DNA from: JABSSA01 sp039984715
GTDB lineage: Bacteria; Pseudomonadota; Alphaproteobacteria; Rhodobacterales; Rhodobacteraceae
Direction: 5' to 3'
Length of the DNA stretch: 64,000 nt
Assembly (NCBI GenBank): GCA_039984715.1
Contig: JBDWUA010000004.1
Location: 1-64,000, forward strand
The notes beneath the pieces are model-generated. The model was given only the letters and a program-made list of their open reading frames with translations, had not been told where the DNA came from and searched no databases. Position 1 is the first letter of the stretch, and every line of letters starts with the position of its first letter. The translations under genes and the position numbers were made by a program. Positions 1 through 9,072 of the stretch are shown here, one piece after another.

Positions 1-802
1 TGAGCGCTATCAGCAAGCGGAGTGGGGCTATGGCATCGAGGCAATTGAGTTCAGCGACGGTGTGACCTGGACGCTGGACGACCTGCTGAACCGAACCGTG
101 GTTGAGGGGACAGACGGCAACGATTTGCGGACCGGCACGGCCTATGTGGACAATCTGTTTGGGCTTGAGGGCAATGACACGCTCCTTGGGTACCTTGAGG
201 ATGACACCCTCGTGGGCGGATCAGGCGATGATTATCTAGACGGTGGGGAAGGCGACGATAACCTAGATGCGGGATCTGGTGACGATCAGGTTTGGGGAGG
301 CTCTGGCGCGGATCTGGTATTTCTAGGTAATGGTAATGATTTGTTCCATGACACACAGAGTGGTCACAACGATACTGTTTGGGCAGGCCAAGGAAATGAT
401 ACAGTCAGTGGTCTCGATGGCGACGATCTGTTTGGCGGCAATGACGGGAATGATTCTTTGATTGGTGGTACTGGAAACGACACCCTATGGGGTGGAAACG
501 GCAATGATACCTTAAGCGGCGGTAGCGGTAACGATGGTATTTCCGGTGGTGCCGGTGCGGATACCTTCGTATTTGAGGCAAATTTCGGCACGGATATTTT
601 GCTAGATTTCCAGAGAAATTTCTCAGGCGAAGTAATCGATTTGGCCGCAGTGTCAGCGATATCCGATTTCGCGGATCTGCAAGCCAATCACTTGAGTCAA
701 ATCGGTAGTGATGCCATCATATCCGACGGTCTGGGGAATAGCCTGACCCTTATCGGAATTGATGAAACGGATCTAACTGCGGATCACTTTGTGTTTGTCT
801 GA
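1..802 (+). CDS. RTX-type calcium-binding repeat protein, 3' end only
   Basis: The reading frame is open from base 2 of the window, so the gene begins upstream and only about 266 C-terminal residues are seen. The first residues (YGIEAIEFSDG, then TWTLDDLL) are the usual lead-in to an RTX block. They are followed by repeated GGxGxDxLxG-type nonapeptides between about bases 150 and 560, which form the calcium-binding parallel beta-roll of proteins exported by type I secretion. A closing segment (GADTFVFE, then LLDFQ, ending DHFVFV) matches the C-terminal region that carries the type I export signal. The activity domain lies outside the window, so the protein could be a toxin, protease, lipase or surface protein. 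A GTG at base 62 could be misread as a start but is internal. Confidence 0.85.
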   Translation, partial: ERYQQAEWGYGIEAIEFSDGVTWTLDDLLNRTVVEGTDGNDLRTGTAYVDNLFGLEGNDTLLGYLEDDTLVGGSGDDYLDGGEGDDNLDAGSGDDQVWGGSGADLVFLGNGNDLFHDTQSGHNDTVWAGQGNDTVSGLDGDDLFGGNDGNDSLIGGTGNDTLWGGNGNDTLSGGSGNDGISGGAGADTFVFEANFGTDILLDFQRNFSGEVIDLAAVSAISDFADLQANHLSQIGSDAIISDGLGNSLTLIGIDETDLTADHFVFV

Positions 803-1057
803 ATTACTTTCCTCTAGGCATCTTACGATTTGAAAAGGTGTTCCCAATGTGAATGCTTTAATGATCAAACGTGACCACATTGAGTTTGCATAGGTGTCCA
901 GTCCCGGCATCAGATGGGTCGAATTAAAGATGAAACGGTCTGACTCAGATGACCAGATTTTGCAGGTGTATTTGCAGGGCGTTCGAAAGCGTCTGGTGAA
1001 GCTGCACAGACGGTTTGGTTTTTGCCGATCTAAGTGTCCACCATTGATAGTGGGCAC

Positions 1058-1423
1058 TTAACTAATGCAGCAGTCCCGTCCAAAGTGGGCGATTGAAGCA
1101 GACGCATGAAAAATCAACTCTCCGGTTGGCGTCGTTGTGTCAATATCCTCGGCCAAGGATCGAAACCTTGCGCTGCGTTCTTTGATAGCTTCCGCGATAT
1201 CCGGCAGGTCGCGCAAAGTTCGGGCGGAGCGATCATATTTTGTCACCACCACCACGCCACCGTCTCGGAGCTACTCCAATAGCTTTCCCAGTTCTGGACA
1301 TTTGGCCTTGGCTCTGCTTACTCTAATTTAGAACAAACATTCGGCCCCGGCCGCTGTCAAAGCATCGGTCTGAGCGTCAAGGTTCTGATCTGTAGTTGAA
1401 ACACGAACATATCCGATAATCAT
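1058..1423 (-). pseudogene. Serine resolvase/invertase N-terminal domain, broken by two stop codons
   Basis: Reading down from an ATG at 1423 gives the catalytic domain of a Tn3-type serine resolvase. It starts MIIGYVRVST with the nucleophilic serine, continues through a VVVVTKYDRSAR block (usually TKYDRLAR) and reaches AEDIDTTTP. The frame is unbroken by indels but carries an in-frame TAA near residue 32 and a TAG near residue 50. The C-terminal DNA-binding helix-turn-helix is absent: the frame ends soon after the IAHF stretch. A start at 1255 would give a 65-residue piece, which could not be an active recombinase. This is a decayed mobile-element gene. Confidence 0.8.
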
Positions 1424-1432
1424 GCACCATGA

Positions 1433-1528
1433 TGACAAAATCCCTCCAAAACCCCAAACGTTTTGTCATGGGTTTTTGGAACGGCTAACAGCTTGATTGT
1501 TCGCGCAGAGATTAAGCGTGACAAAACG
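1433..1528. repeat. Repeated TGACAAAA/TTTTGTCA motifs upstream of the resolvase remnant
   Basis: TGACAAAA occurs at 1433-1440, CGTTTTGTCA at 1459-1468 and its inverse TGACAAAACG at 1519-1528, all just upstream of the broken resolvase start. Several inverted copies of a short motif next to a resolvase gene is the arrangement of a res recombination site, which also serves as the resolvase operator. The assignment is inference from position and spacing. Confidence 0.35.
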
Positions 1529-1611
1529 ACCGTTTGTGTTAAGAATTGCCTAGATGCTTAAAAAATCCCTCGATATAATCAGATATTTCGAACAGAATTG
1601 TTGGCTTACAA

Positions 1612-2292
1612 ATGAATGACGGTAAATCGAAGATAAAAGGTTTGGATTGGGCTTCTGAATTTATGTTTTTTGGCGTGCTATACCTTTCTATAACTCTATT
1701 GACGTTAAGCTCAAGTATTGCACGCGCAGAACAAGATTTCGAAAAATGTGGGTTGTTAAATTTTGTTGAAAGCAACCAAATAACATCGGATGAGATTAAA
1801 AAATTCTTCCTTGAAAAAAATTGCCATGTAAATGAAGTGGCGTCGGTGTTGGCAACTACAAAAAACCCCATACTTCTTAACCTTACAGACGGAATTGAAA
1901 CAGATTTCGTCAATGCCAAAAGAGCGATTTTTCTTCTTGAGTTGGGTGGTGATAAAGAGGTTGCAGTTTCCTTACTGTCAGCAGCCTTGGTATCAACAAG
2001 TGAGCTTTCAGACGAGAATGCGCAAAACCTACGCCTTTTTGTTTTTGCGACGCTAGAAGACCTACGTGAGCAGCTCGGCGTGCCAAAAATACACATGATT
2101 ATGCTATCCATAGTTTCTGCGTACGCATCTAAAAATATTGATAGATATGAAGCTTTCCGGGAAATGGTACCGTATTGCGCGCTTCTAGCGATAGACATTG
2201 ACTCCAGCTTCGAAGAAGCTGCGATTAGCTCAGTTTACCAAACATGTGCATCTAGAAAGGAAAGCCCATGGCGGATCCTGACATCAATATAG
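1612..2292 (+). CDS. Secreted or membrane-anchored hypothetical protein
   Basis: 226 residues of unknown family. A hydrophobic stretch at about residues 17-40 ends in SSSIARAEQ, which looks like a signal peptide with an AxA-type cleavage site, so export to the periplasm is likely. The remainder is helical, with two cysteines soon after the leader and others further on. The coding sequence is clearly richer in A+T than the following genes, which suggests acquired DNA. Its end overlaps the start of the Hint-domain gene by 25 bases, so the two are probably translated together. I do not recognise the family. Confidence 0.55.
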   Translation: MNDGKSKIKGLDWASEFMFFGVLYLSITLLTLSSSIARAEQDFEKCGLLNFVESNQITSDEIKKFFLEKNCHVNEVASVLATTKNPILLNLTDGIETDFVNAKRAIFLLELGGDKEVAVSLLSAALVSTSELSDENAQNLRLFVFATLEDLREQLGVPKIHMIMLSIVSAYASKNIDRYEAFREMVPYCALLAIDIDSSFEEAAISSVYQTCASRKESPWRILTSI

Positions 2293-3641
2293 GTAGACTT
2301 CCTCGCATTCAACCGACTGACCCAACTGATATATTGGGAAGCAACAACAACTTGGTCAGCTGGGCGGCGTACAACGTTAATATTTCGGGACATCAAGCGG
2401 GTAGGTTAAGTGTATTTGCAGATGCAAGTGTTAACGTAAACTTGGCTGATGTCGTAAGTGCCATTTATACTGAAAATAACAATTGGAATTATAGCCCAAT
2501 TGCACAAACATACGCAACCAAACATGGGTTTACATTTTCATTCTCGGATAATCTGAACGAAACGAATGATCTAGATGGAGATGGCGTAGCGGATTTTGTA
2601 GACATTGATTTGAATTTTGATGGGATTGTAGATCAAAGGGTTTATTCTGGGCAATATTTACGGTCACTCACTGAAGGGCTTCTCTCGAATCAAAATTCCG
2701 AAACAGGCCCAGAATGCTTTGGCCCTGACACACCCATCGACATGTGGCCGCTCGATCCTCAGTTCGCGCATGATCCTAACGACCCGAACAAAGTATTCGA
2801 CCAAGACGCCGTACGCGCCAAAATCTGGAAGAAGCCAATTGCGATGATCCGAAAGGGTGACACCGTTGTATCTTTCGACAAGCACGACAACCTTGTGCCC
2901 GGTACAGTAACCAGAACTTTCGAGAACGAATCCAAAATTCTGCTCGATTACTTCGGCACGCGCGTGACCCCCGGCCACGTGTATTTTCGGCCTGACAGCA
3001 AGAAAACTGACAAATTCGAATGTCTGCTCGATATCCTGCGCGATGATGGCATGATCCAGAACGTCGAAGGCAAGAATATCCGCGCAGCGATCAACGTACC
3101 TGTTGGCGATCTGCGCGACGGCTTTGTCTGGGCGATCACGCAAGAACGCAAAGACGGCATTCTTGTTGAAAAAGAACATGGGCGCATCCGTTTGGGCTCT
3201 CGCTTCATTGTCGATGGCAACACCTCGCAATGCGTGGCCGATGTGATTGAGGCCAAGGGCGGTGTTGTTGGCGACGACGAGCTGATCAGGTATGATGGCG
3301 CTGCGCCTAAACCCTTCGTTTGGGAACATGGCGCAACACTTCCAAAGCCGGAAGATTTCGTTCTTCAAACCTCCGGCACAACCGTTGAAGAGATCTACTG
3401 CGCCGGGGAATGGGAAAGCCGTCGCCCACATATGCCTGCGCCCATGGTGATGGATGGTGGCCCTGTACAACCGCTGTCGGCAACCGCATTATTGGCCACG
3501 CCGCGCAATCAACCGCTAAATCTGCAACCTGCCTCAGCTCCAAAGCACGCTATGCGGCCACCGATGAACCGCAAGCAGCGCAAGGCGCTGGAGGCCAAGC
3601 AACGCAAAACCACCAAAACCCGTAGACGGCTAGTGAGCTGA
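2268..3641 (+). CDS. Hint-domain protein with an EF-hand-like calcium motif
   Basis: 457 residues. The ATG at 2268 follows a good AAGGAAAG ribosome site. Residues near 100 carry a D-rich stretch (DLDGDGVADFVD, then DLNFDG) that resembles tandem calcium-binding loops. At about residue 150 a Hint (hedgehog/intein) domain begins with CFGPDTPI, where the cysteine would be the autoprocessing nucleophile. A later TPGHVYF block corresponds to the conserved histidine region. No intein C-terminal HN-plus-nucleophile junction is visible, so cleavage rather than protein splicing would be expected. The tail is very basic (RKQRKALEAKQRK). Roseobacters carry many such Hint proteins of unknown role. Codon use shifts from A+T-rich in the first third to more typical in the Hint part, which suggests a composite gene. 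Confidence 0.7.
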   Translation: MADPDINIGRLPRIQPTDPTDILGSNNNLVSWAAYNVNISGHQAGRLSVFADASVNVNLADVVSAIYTENNNWNYSPIAQTYATKHGFTFSFSDNLNETNDLDGDGVADFVDIDLNFDGIVDQRVYSGQYLRSLTEGLLSNQNSETGPECFGPDTPIDMWPLDPQFAHDPNDPNKVFDQDAVRAKIWKKPIAMIRKGDTVVSFDKHDNLVPGTVTRTFENESKILLDYFGTRVTPGHVYFRPDSKKTDKFECLLDILRDDGMIQNVEGKNIRAAINVPVGDLRDGFVWAITQERKDGILVEKEHGRIRLGSRFIVDGNTSQCVADVIEAKGGVVGDDELIRYDGAAPKPFVWEHGATLPKPEDFVLQTSGTTVEEIYCAGEWESRRPHMPAPMVMDGGPVQPLSATALLATPRNQPLNLQPASAPKHAMRPPMNRKQRKALEAKQRKTTKTRRRLVS

Positions 3642-3644
3642 TCC

Positions 3645-3842
3645 ATGAGCGATAGCGACGAAACGCCTGCATCGGATCAGACTGTCAATGCATTCGAGGC
3701 AGACAAACGTGGCGTCGAATGGATCAAAACACCGCCGCACATCCCGGCAAAACGGCCAGTGAAAGTTTACAGCATTGAGCGTTCTGACCTGACGCTGCGT
3801 ATAGCGACCAGTCCACCGCCTTTAAAGAACACATTGAACTGA
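3645..3842 (+). CDS. Small hypothetical protein downstream of the Hint gene
   Basis: 65 residues, starting 3 bases after the stop of the Hint-domain gene, which suggests translational coupling. The sequence is acidic at first (MSDSDETPASDQ) and then proline- and lysine-rich; no domain or signal peptide is seen. The frame ends abruptly in a region that leads into mobile-element debris, so it may be a truncated gene. There is no strong ribosome site of its own. It could be spurious. Confidence 0.35.
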   Translation: MSDSDETPASDQTVNAFEADKRGVEWIKTPPHIPAKRPVKVYSIERSDLTLRIATSPPPLKNTLN

Positions 3843-4188
3843 CTCAGCTCTGGCTTGCTAAAAGTAATCATTTACTTGGTCTATCTCACCGCCGCCTGAT
3901 CTGATCCCTGATCCCTGGAACCTCGTTCAAGGCAACTGCAGAGCAGGGGCTTGCCGCTGAAAAAACAGGGTATTTAGTGCCTCAAAGTTCCCGTAAGCCA
4001 TTGTTTTTAATTAATATGAATCTTGAAGTGACGGACCAAAATGCCGCTCGGGGTGGTATAAAGGTGCCATAAAAAATTTGAATAAAAAGGCTACCAAAGG
4101 GCGGCCTTTCCAGAACAAAATGTGTTGGCTCATGCGTTGTACTTATGAAATTTGATACCAACCTGAAATGTACGTTGAATAAGGCGCA
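3843..4188. other. Stretch without a recognisable gene
   Basis: About 350 bases between the small gene and the transposase remnant. No conserved coding sequence, RNA or clear repeat is seen on either strand. It is probably decayed mobile DNA. Confidence 0.4.
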
Positions 4189-4522
4189 GTCCTGACGTTT
4201 GGATCCTTCGATGGGACGGGAGTTTTTAATGCCCTGAACGAAGCATTCGGACCAAACGTTGAGGTCATCATCCGGCCGCCAAAACTGGTGTCGTCGGCCT
4301 CAACAATCAGCGCGACGCGCATATACGGAGCGTCGCTGAATTTAGGCACATGGTCTGGCAGATCGCACCCTTGTCGAAGCCCAAATTGGACGATGGAAAC
4401 TGGTCATCGGCGACACTCTCAAATCACGAAATATCGAAAGACAAGTCACAGAAATCCGCATCGCAACCAAAGCTCTCAACTGCATGACCTCGTTCGGATG
4501 GGCGGCGTTCGAACGTGTCTGA
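4189..4522 (+). pseudogene. IS5/IS4-type transposase remnant, frameshifted
   Basis: Two reading frames together recall the C-terminal half of a DDE transposase. The first has LTFGSFDGTGVFNAL, then VIIRPPK, corresponding to the usual LTADGAYDG...VIIPPR region. After a frameshift near 4370 the second frame gives VEAQIGRWK, then VIGDTLKSR and a closing AAFERV before the stop at 4520-4522, matching the usual QIGRWK...VIGDxLxSR ending. The N-terminal half is absent and no terminal inverted repeats were found. The copy is dead and the boundaries are approximate. Confidence 0.65.
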
Positions 4523-4584
4523 ATCTTGGCCGGTAACAGCGCGTTTTGACTATTCGATGACCCGTGCAACACGCTGGCCTAGAC

Positions 4585-5049
4585 CTATACCGAAATATCC
4601 TGCCTCTTGATTGTCTTCAACACCATGTTTGTCTGCGCGCTTGAAACGACTGGATTTTGAAACAAGAAATCATCTAGGAACCGATTGTAGCTGGAAATGT
4701 CGGGGCAACTTACGATCAGATGGCAATCTGATTGGCCAGTAACCGCGTAGCATTCTCTGACTTCCGGCTTAGAGCGAATAGCTTCGAAGAATGCGTCTAT
4801 CTTTGTTCGCTCATGGTGCGTCAGCTGCACATGCACGATGGCCTGAAAAGTCAAACCTAGAGCGTTTGGGTCGAGGCGGATGCTAAAGCTATCGATGATA
4901 CCGCTTGCTTCCAGTGAATTGATGCGTCGCCAGCATGTTGATGTTGAAAGATTCACACGCTCGGCGATTTTAGAGACGGGTGTCCGGCAATCTGCTTGGA
5001 GAATTCGTAGGATTTTTTTGTCTGTTGAGTCCAAATTAGGTTTTGGCAT
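4585..5049 (-). CDS. Lrp/AsnC-family transcriptional regulator, likely controls the divergent ior gene
   Basis: 155 residues from the ATG at 5049 (MPKPNLD); an upstream ATG at 5133 would add 28 residues that do not resemble the family. The N-terminus is the classic Lrp helix-turn-helix (LDSTDKKILRILQADCRTP, then STSTCWRRI). The C-terminal half is the RAM ligand-binding domain (VRECYAVTGQSDCHLIV). Lrp-type proteins bind an amino acid and form multimers on DNA. The gene is divergent from the large indolepyruvate oxidoreductase gene, with about 120 bases between them that contain two palindromes. A role as amino-acid-responsive regulator of that gene is therefore the natural inference. Confidence 0.85.
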   Translation of the reverse strand: MPKPNLDSTDKKILRILQADCRTPVSKIAERVNLSTSTCWRRINSLEASGIIDSFSIRLDPNALGLTFQAIVHVQLTHHERTKIDAFFEAIRSKPEVRECYAVTGQSDCHLIVSCPDISSYNRFLDDFLFQNPVVSSAQTNMVLKTIKRQDISV

Positions 5050-5109
5050 GGTGCCCCGCAAAAGTACGTCATTTTGATCGATCATACCATTAATGATGCC
5101 CCATGTCGT

Positions 5110-5155
5110 ATTTTTGGTCAAACTTTTCACCAAAAATTAGACATCATGTCATGAT
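5110..5155. promoter_or_regulatory. Two palindromes between the Lrp regulator and the ior gene
   Basis: A perfect 9-base inverted repeat, ATTTTTGGT-N10-ACCAAAAAT, spans 5110-5137. A second palindrome, ATCATG-T-CATGAT, spans 5143-5155 and ends 16 bases before the ATG at 5172. Both lie in the shared promoter region and are plausible sites for the adjacent Lrp-type regulator. This is inference from symmetry and position. Confidence 0.5.
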
Positions 5156-5171
5156 ACGCCCGGAGTGAAAA

Positions 5172-8100
5172 ATGACCGCCCATCAGCCAAATATCGAGAC
5201 ATATAAGTTAACCGACAGGTACGCGAAGACGGAAGGTCGGGTATTTCTGACAGGCACTCAAGCCTTGGTTCGTATCTTGTTCGACCAAGCCCGAAAAGAT
5301 CGAAAGGCCGGTTTGAATACGTCGGGTTTCGTTTCAGGGTATCGAGGTTCGCCACTTGGTGGGTTTGATTTAGAGATGTGGCGGGTTCGCAATACGCTGG
5401 CGGAGGAAAAAATCGAGTTTTTGCCTGCTGTCAATGAGGACCTTGGGGCGACAGCAGTGCTTGGGGCACAACAAGCGACGCTTGATCCAAATTGTGAAGT
5501 CGATGGCGTCCTTTCAATGTGGTATGGCAAAGGACCAGGTGTTGATCGCTCCGGCGATGCATTGAAACATGGGAACGCCTATGGCTCAGCTCCAAATGGA
5601 GGCGTGTTGGTCGTCGCTGGCGACGATCATGGTTGTGTGTCGTCTTCGATGCCACATCAGTCGGACGTCGCGTTTATGTCATGGTTCATGCCGACGTTGA
5701 ATCCGTCATCAGTCGGCGAATATTTGTCATACGGCGAATACGGCTATGCCTTGTCCCGTTTCTCTGGGACTTGGGTCGGCTTTAAGGCGATTTCCGAAAC
5801 AGTTGAAGCGGGGCAATCCGTAGAAATTGAACGCCCGCGCAGCTTCAATGACCCAGACTACGCTTATCCCCAAGGTGGTATTCATGTCCGTACATCGGAT
5901 CTTCCTAGCCCAGAAATAGAAACGCGGATTGGGCACAAGCTTCAAGCTGTTGAGGCGTTTGTGGAAGCAAATCCGATCGACAAAAGAATATACGACATAC
6001 CAGATGCAAAGTTCGGAATTGTCACAACCGGCAAAGGCCATCTGGACCTTATGGAGGCGCTGCGCCTTCTGGGCATCGATGAAGAAATGTGCCGCGCTTT
6101 GGGCATCGACATCTATAAAGTAGGGATGGTTTGGCCGCTTGCTCGTCGGGATGCATTATCATTCGTTCGAGGAAAAAAAGAGGTCCTCGTCGTCGAAGAG
6201 AAGCGCGGGATCATAGAGAGCCAACTCAAAGAATATTTATACGATTGGCCCGGCGATAAACCGGAAAAGATGGTCGGTAAACATAGCGCCGCAAATAAGC
6301 CACTGGTTCCTTGGACCGGTGAATTGAGGCCGCTAATGTTGGTACCTATCATTGCCGACCGATTGAACGCCTTCTATCCAGATGAGAAACTACCTGAAAA
6401 GGCGCGCGCACTGACAGAGACACCTCCGCCCAAGTTGGCCGTGTCTGGTGCCGTACGAACGCCTTACTTTTGCTCAGGCTGTCCACATAACAGTTCCACA
6501 AAAGTCCCGGACGGCAGCACGGCGGCTTCTGGTATTGGGTGTCATGTCATGGCAAGCTGGATGGATCGCCAGACAGTTGGTTATGCCCAGATGGGAGGGG
6601 AAGGCGTTCCTTGGGTTGCAGCCTCGCGATTTGCTGGAAACAAGCACATTTTCCAGAATATGGGCGAGGGTACATGGTACCATTCGGGATCTTTGGCGAT
6701 CCGGCAAGCCATCGCAGCCAATACGAATATCACCTACAAAATCCTTTACAATGACGCAGTTGCCATGACCGGCGGTCAGCCGGTAGATGGGCCTATCAGC
6801 GTGGCGGGGATTGCACAAACTTGTCGCGCTGAAGGGGTTGAGAAGATCGCTCTGGTTTCTGACGATATCAACAAGTTCAAAAAAACGGACTTCCCGGTGG
6901 GCACAACCTTCTCTGATCGATCCCAGTTGGACGTAATTCAGCGGGAACTGCGTGATATTCCCGGCGTAACAGTTTTGATCTACGAGCAAACTTGTGCTTC
7001 GGAAAAGCGCCGCCGCCGAAAGCGGGGAATGATGGAGGACCCAAAGAAATTTGCCTTTATCAATGAGCTAGTCTGTGAGGGATGCGGCGATTGCTCAGTC
7101 GAAAGTAACTGCTTGAGTGTCGAGCCAAACGAAACCGAGTTTGGTCGCAAGCGCAGGATCAATCTGAATTCTTGCAACAAGGATTTTTCTTGTCTCAATG
7201 GGTTCTGTCCTAGTTTTGTGACAGTCGAAGGCGGCACCCGACGCAAGCGGCAAGCAACCGACATTAATTTAGCTCAACTTGTCCAGACCCTGCCGGACCC
7301 CCGGGAGGAGAACTTGGTGAAACCTTATGATCTTTTGATTGCCGGTGTCGGTGGAACAGGCGTCGTTACAGTTGGCGCTTTGATCACCATGGCCGCGCAT
7401 TTGGAGGGCAAGGGCTCTAGTGTTCTTGATTTCACCGGGTTTGCACAAAAATTCGGAACGGTTCTTGGCTATGTACGGATTGCGAATTCTCCCAAAGAGA
7501 TAAATCAGGTCAGGATTGAAATCGGTAGTGCGGACGCTGTCATCGGCTGCGACGCTGTTGTCTCATCCTCGCCCAAAGCGTCAGTTCATTATCGACAAGG
7601 TACCCAAGTTGTTCTCAACCAAGCCGAGATGCCTACTGGGGATTTAGTTCTACACCGCGACGCTGACCTAAAGATTGACGAACGGGAGGCTTTGATCCGC
7701 AGCACTGTTGGAGAATGCAACGTTCAGTCGTTTGACGCCAATCGCGTCTCGGAGGAACTGATGGGTGATAGCGTGTTTGCCAACATCATTCTTATGGGTG
7801 CAGCGTTTCAAAATGGTCTTATTCCAGTTAGCTATACCGCGATAAAACAAGCGATCTTGCTCAATGGTGTGGCCGTTGAGAAAAACGCGCACGCCTTTGA
7901 TCTGGGGCGGGTGATAGCGGGTGACCCTGCGGCTTTGGGCAGTGTGTTGAACAAAGAGCCACTTAAGGATTTGAAGCCCGCAGAACTCATCGAGCATCGC
8001 GCTACATTCCTAGAGGACTACCAAGACGCGTCCTACGCCAAACGTTATCGCGAGACGCTGTCCAATTTTTCATCGCATTTGCCCGATGGCGAAGAGGAAG

Positions 8101-8597
8101 TCCTTCTTTCTTTAGCCGCCAAGTCGCTTTTCAGGTTAATGGCGATCAAAGATGAATACGAAGTCGCTCGATTACACAGCCAGATGGGCTTCGCTGATCA
8201 GCTCAAAAATGAGTTCGAGGGCAGCTTCAAAGTAAAGTATCACCTCGCTCCACCTCTTCTTCCTCTCGGGCGCGATACACGTGGGCGCCCCAAAAAGCGT
8301 GAATTCGGTGCCTGGATGGGAACCGGGATGAAGGTCTTGGCATGCATGAAACGATTGCGAGGCACCATTTTGGACCCGTTCCGCTACACCGAAGATAGAA
8401 AAACAGACCTCGCTACCTTGGATTGGTTCGAGACAGTCTTGCGTGACCTCGTTGAGAACGGACAATCATATTCCACCGATAATCTCAAAATAATATTGGC
8501 GGCACCTATGGATATCCGCGGGTACGGGCCAGTTCGCAAAAAGGCGATGACGACCGTCTTTGCGCAAGTCAAAGACCTCATGAACAAGACGGTTTGA
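5172..8597 (+). CDS. Indolepyruvate ferredoxin oxidoreductase, fused alpha-beta subunits
   Basis: 1141 residues. This is the long fused form that joins the thiamin-diphosphate subunit (IorA-like) and the gamma/beta subunit (IorB-like) in one chain. It oxidatively decarboxylates aryl pyruvates such as indolepyruvate or phenylpyruvate to the aryl-acetyl-CoA, using a low-potential electron acceptor. Visible features are the N-terminal pyruvate-binding region (SGYRGSPLGG), a ThDP region with SGCPHNSSTKVPDGS and GIGCHVMA near residues 435-465, and a cysteine-rich iron-sulphur region (CEGCGDC...C, then CNKDFSCLNGFCPSF) near residues 634-685. After that comes the gamma domain (LIAGVGGTGVVTVG). Phenylpyruvate oxidation would give phenylacetyl-CoA, the precursor of the TDA genes 5-15 kb away. 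That link is inference. Confidence 0.9.
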   Translation: MTAHQPNIETYKLTDRYAKTEGRVFLTGTQALVRILFDQARKDRKAGLNTSGFVSGYRGSPLGGFDLEMWRVRNTLAEEKIEFLPAVNEDLGATAVLGAQQATLDPNCEVDGVLSMWYGKGPGVDRSGDALKHGNAYGSAPNGGVLVVAGDDHGCVSSSMPHQSDVAFMSWFMPTLNPSSVGEYLSYGEYGYALSRFSGTWVGFKAISETVEAGQSVEIERPRSFNDPDYAYPQGGIHVRTSDLPSPEIETRIGHKLQAVEAFVEANPIDKRIYDIPDAKFGIVTTGKGHLDLMEALRLLGIDEEMCRALGIDIYKVGMVWPLARRDALSFVRGKKEVLVVEEKRGIIESQLKEYLYDWPGDKPEKMVGKHSAANKPLVPWTGELRPLMLVPIIADRLNAFYPDEKLPEKARALTETPPPKLAVSGAVRTPYFCSGCPHNSSTKVPDGSTAASGIGCHVMASWMDRQTVGYAQMGGEGVPWVAASRFAGNKHIFQNMGEGTWYHSGSLAIRQAIAANTNITYKILYNDAVAMTGGQPVDGPISVAGIAQTCRAEGVEKIALVSDDINKFKKTDFPVGTTFSDRSQLDVIQRELRDIPGVTVLIYEQTCASEKRRRRKRGMMEDPKKFAFINELVCEGCGDCSVESNCLSVEPNETEFGRKRRINLNSCNKDFSCLNGFCPSFVTVEGGTRRKRQATDINLAQLVQTLPDPREENLVKPYDLLIAGVGGTGVVTVGALITMAAHLEGKGSSVLDFTGFAQKFGTVLGYVRIANSPKEINQVRIEIGSADAVIGCDAVVSSSPKASVHYRQGTQVVLNQAEMPTGDLVLHRDADLKIDEREALIRSTVGECNVQSFDANRVSEELMGDSVFANIILMGAAFQNGLIPVSYTAIKQAILLNGVAVEKNAHAFDLGRVIAGDPAALGSVLNKEPLKDLKPAELIEHRATFLEDYQDASYAKRYRETLSNFSSHLPDGEEEVLLSLAAKSLFRLMAIKDEYEVARLHSQMGFADQLKNEFEGSFKVKYHLAPPLLPLGRDTRGRPKKREFGAWMGTGMKVLACMKRLRGTILDPFRYTEDRKTDLATLDWFETVLRDLVENGQSYSTDNLKIILAAPMDIRGYGPVRKKAMTTVFAQVKDLMNKTV

Positions 8598-8904
8598 ACG
8601 CGATCAACATCCAATTGGGGAAGGCTAAATTTGAAACCATTGAAACGACACCTGCCGACCTATTTCTGGGTCTAGTTGCAGCCTTTTCTGCCGATGGTCT
8701 TGTCACGTTTTAGTTCCGGTCTCTTTCGAGGAACGCGCGGAACGCAATTGACCTGACGCAGGATATCACCTGCTGCGCTCTGAATTCCATGAGAAGTACC
8801 CAAACGCGCAAGATATGCCAGAAGATCAGCGCCCCAATCTGACGTATTTAAAACGGTCAATCAGGGCGTGATGCGAAAAGAATGTCGGCGAATGCGCTAC
8901 GTAA
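8598..8904. other. Intergenic stretch with one unassigned minus-strand frame
   Basis: A minus-strand frame of 62 residues (TTG at 8860 to a stop at 8672) contains LNTSDWGADLLAYLARLG and looks coding in composition. I recognise no family, and the only start is TTG with a stop just upstream. It may be a gene fragment. Nothing else is seen here. Confidence 0.3.
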
Positions 8905-9069
8905 GTCCGGAAAACAAATGGATACCGTGATGGCCATGACCTGAAAAGGGACTATAAATTAGACAAAACAACCGATATTTTTTCAGAAAAAAATGGCGGC
9001 TTGTATGCGAGGGACTTAGATGGTTCGGGGAACAGAGAGCCCTTAGGCATTAATAAGGATGGGTCATAA
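8905..9069 (+). pseudogene. C-terminal remnant of a polymorphic (RHS/CDI-type) toxin
   Basis: An open frame with no start codon runs from just after a stop at 8902-8904 to the TAA at 9067-9069. It reads YRDGHDLKRDYKLD, then TDIFSEKNGGLYARDLDGSG and finally REPLGINKDGS. The pattern of a D-[IL]-[FY] strand, a GxLY strand, a DGSG turn and a final EPxGIN matches the ends of toxin C-terminal modules that I associate with polymorphic toxin type 33. Only about 50 residues remain and the toxin body is missing. It sits 3 bases upstream of an immunity-like gene, as a toxin tail should. Confidence 0.5.
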
Positions 9070-9072
9070 TTG

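Noticed and set aside
2664..3470. A 268-residue open frame on the minus strand
   Set aside because: It is the mirror of the Hint-domain gene, whose plus-strand frame has clear domain motifs and a ribosome site; the minus frame shows none.
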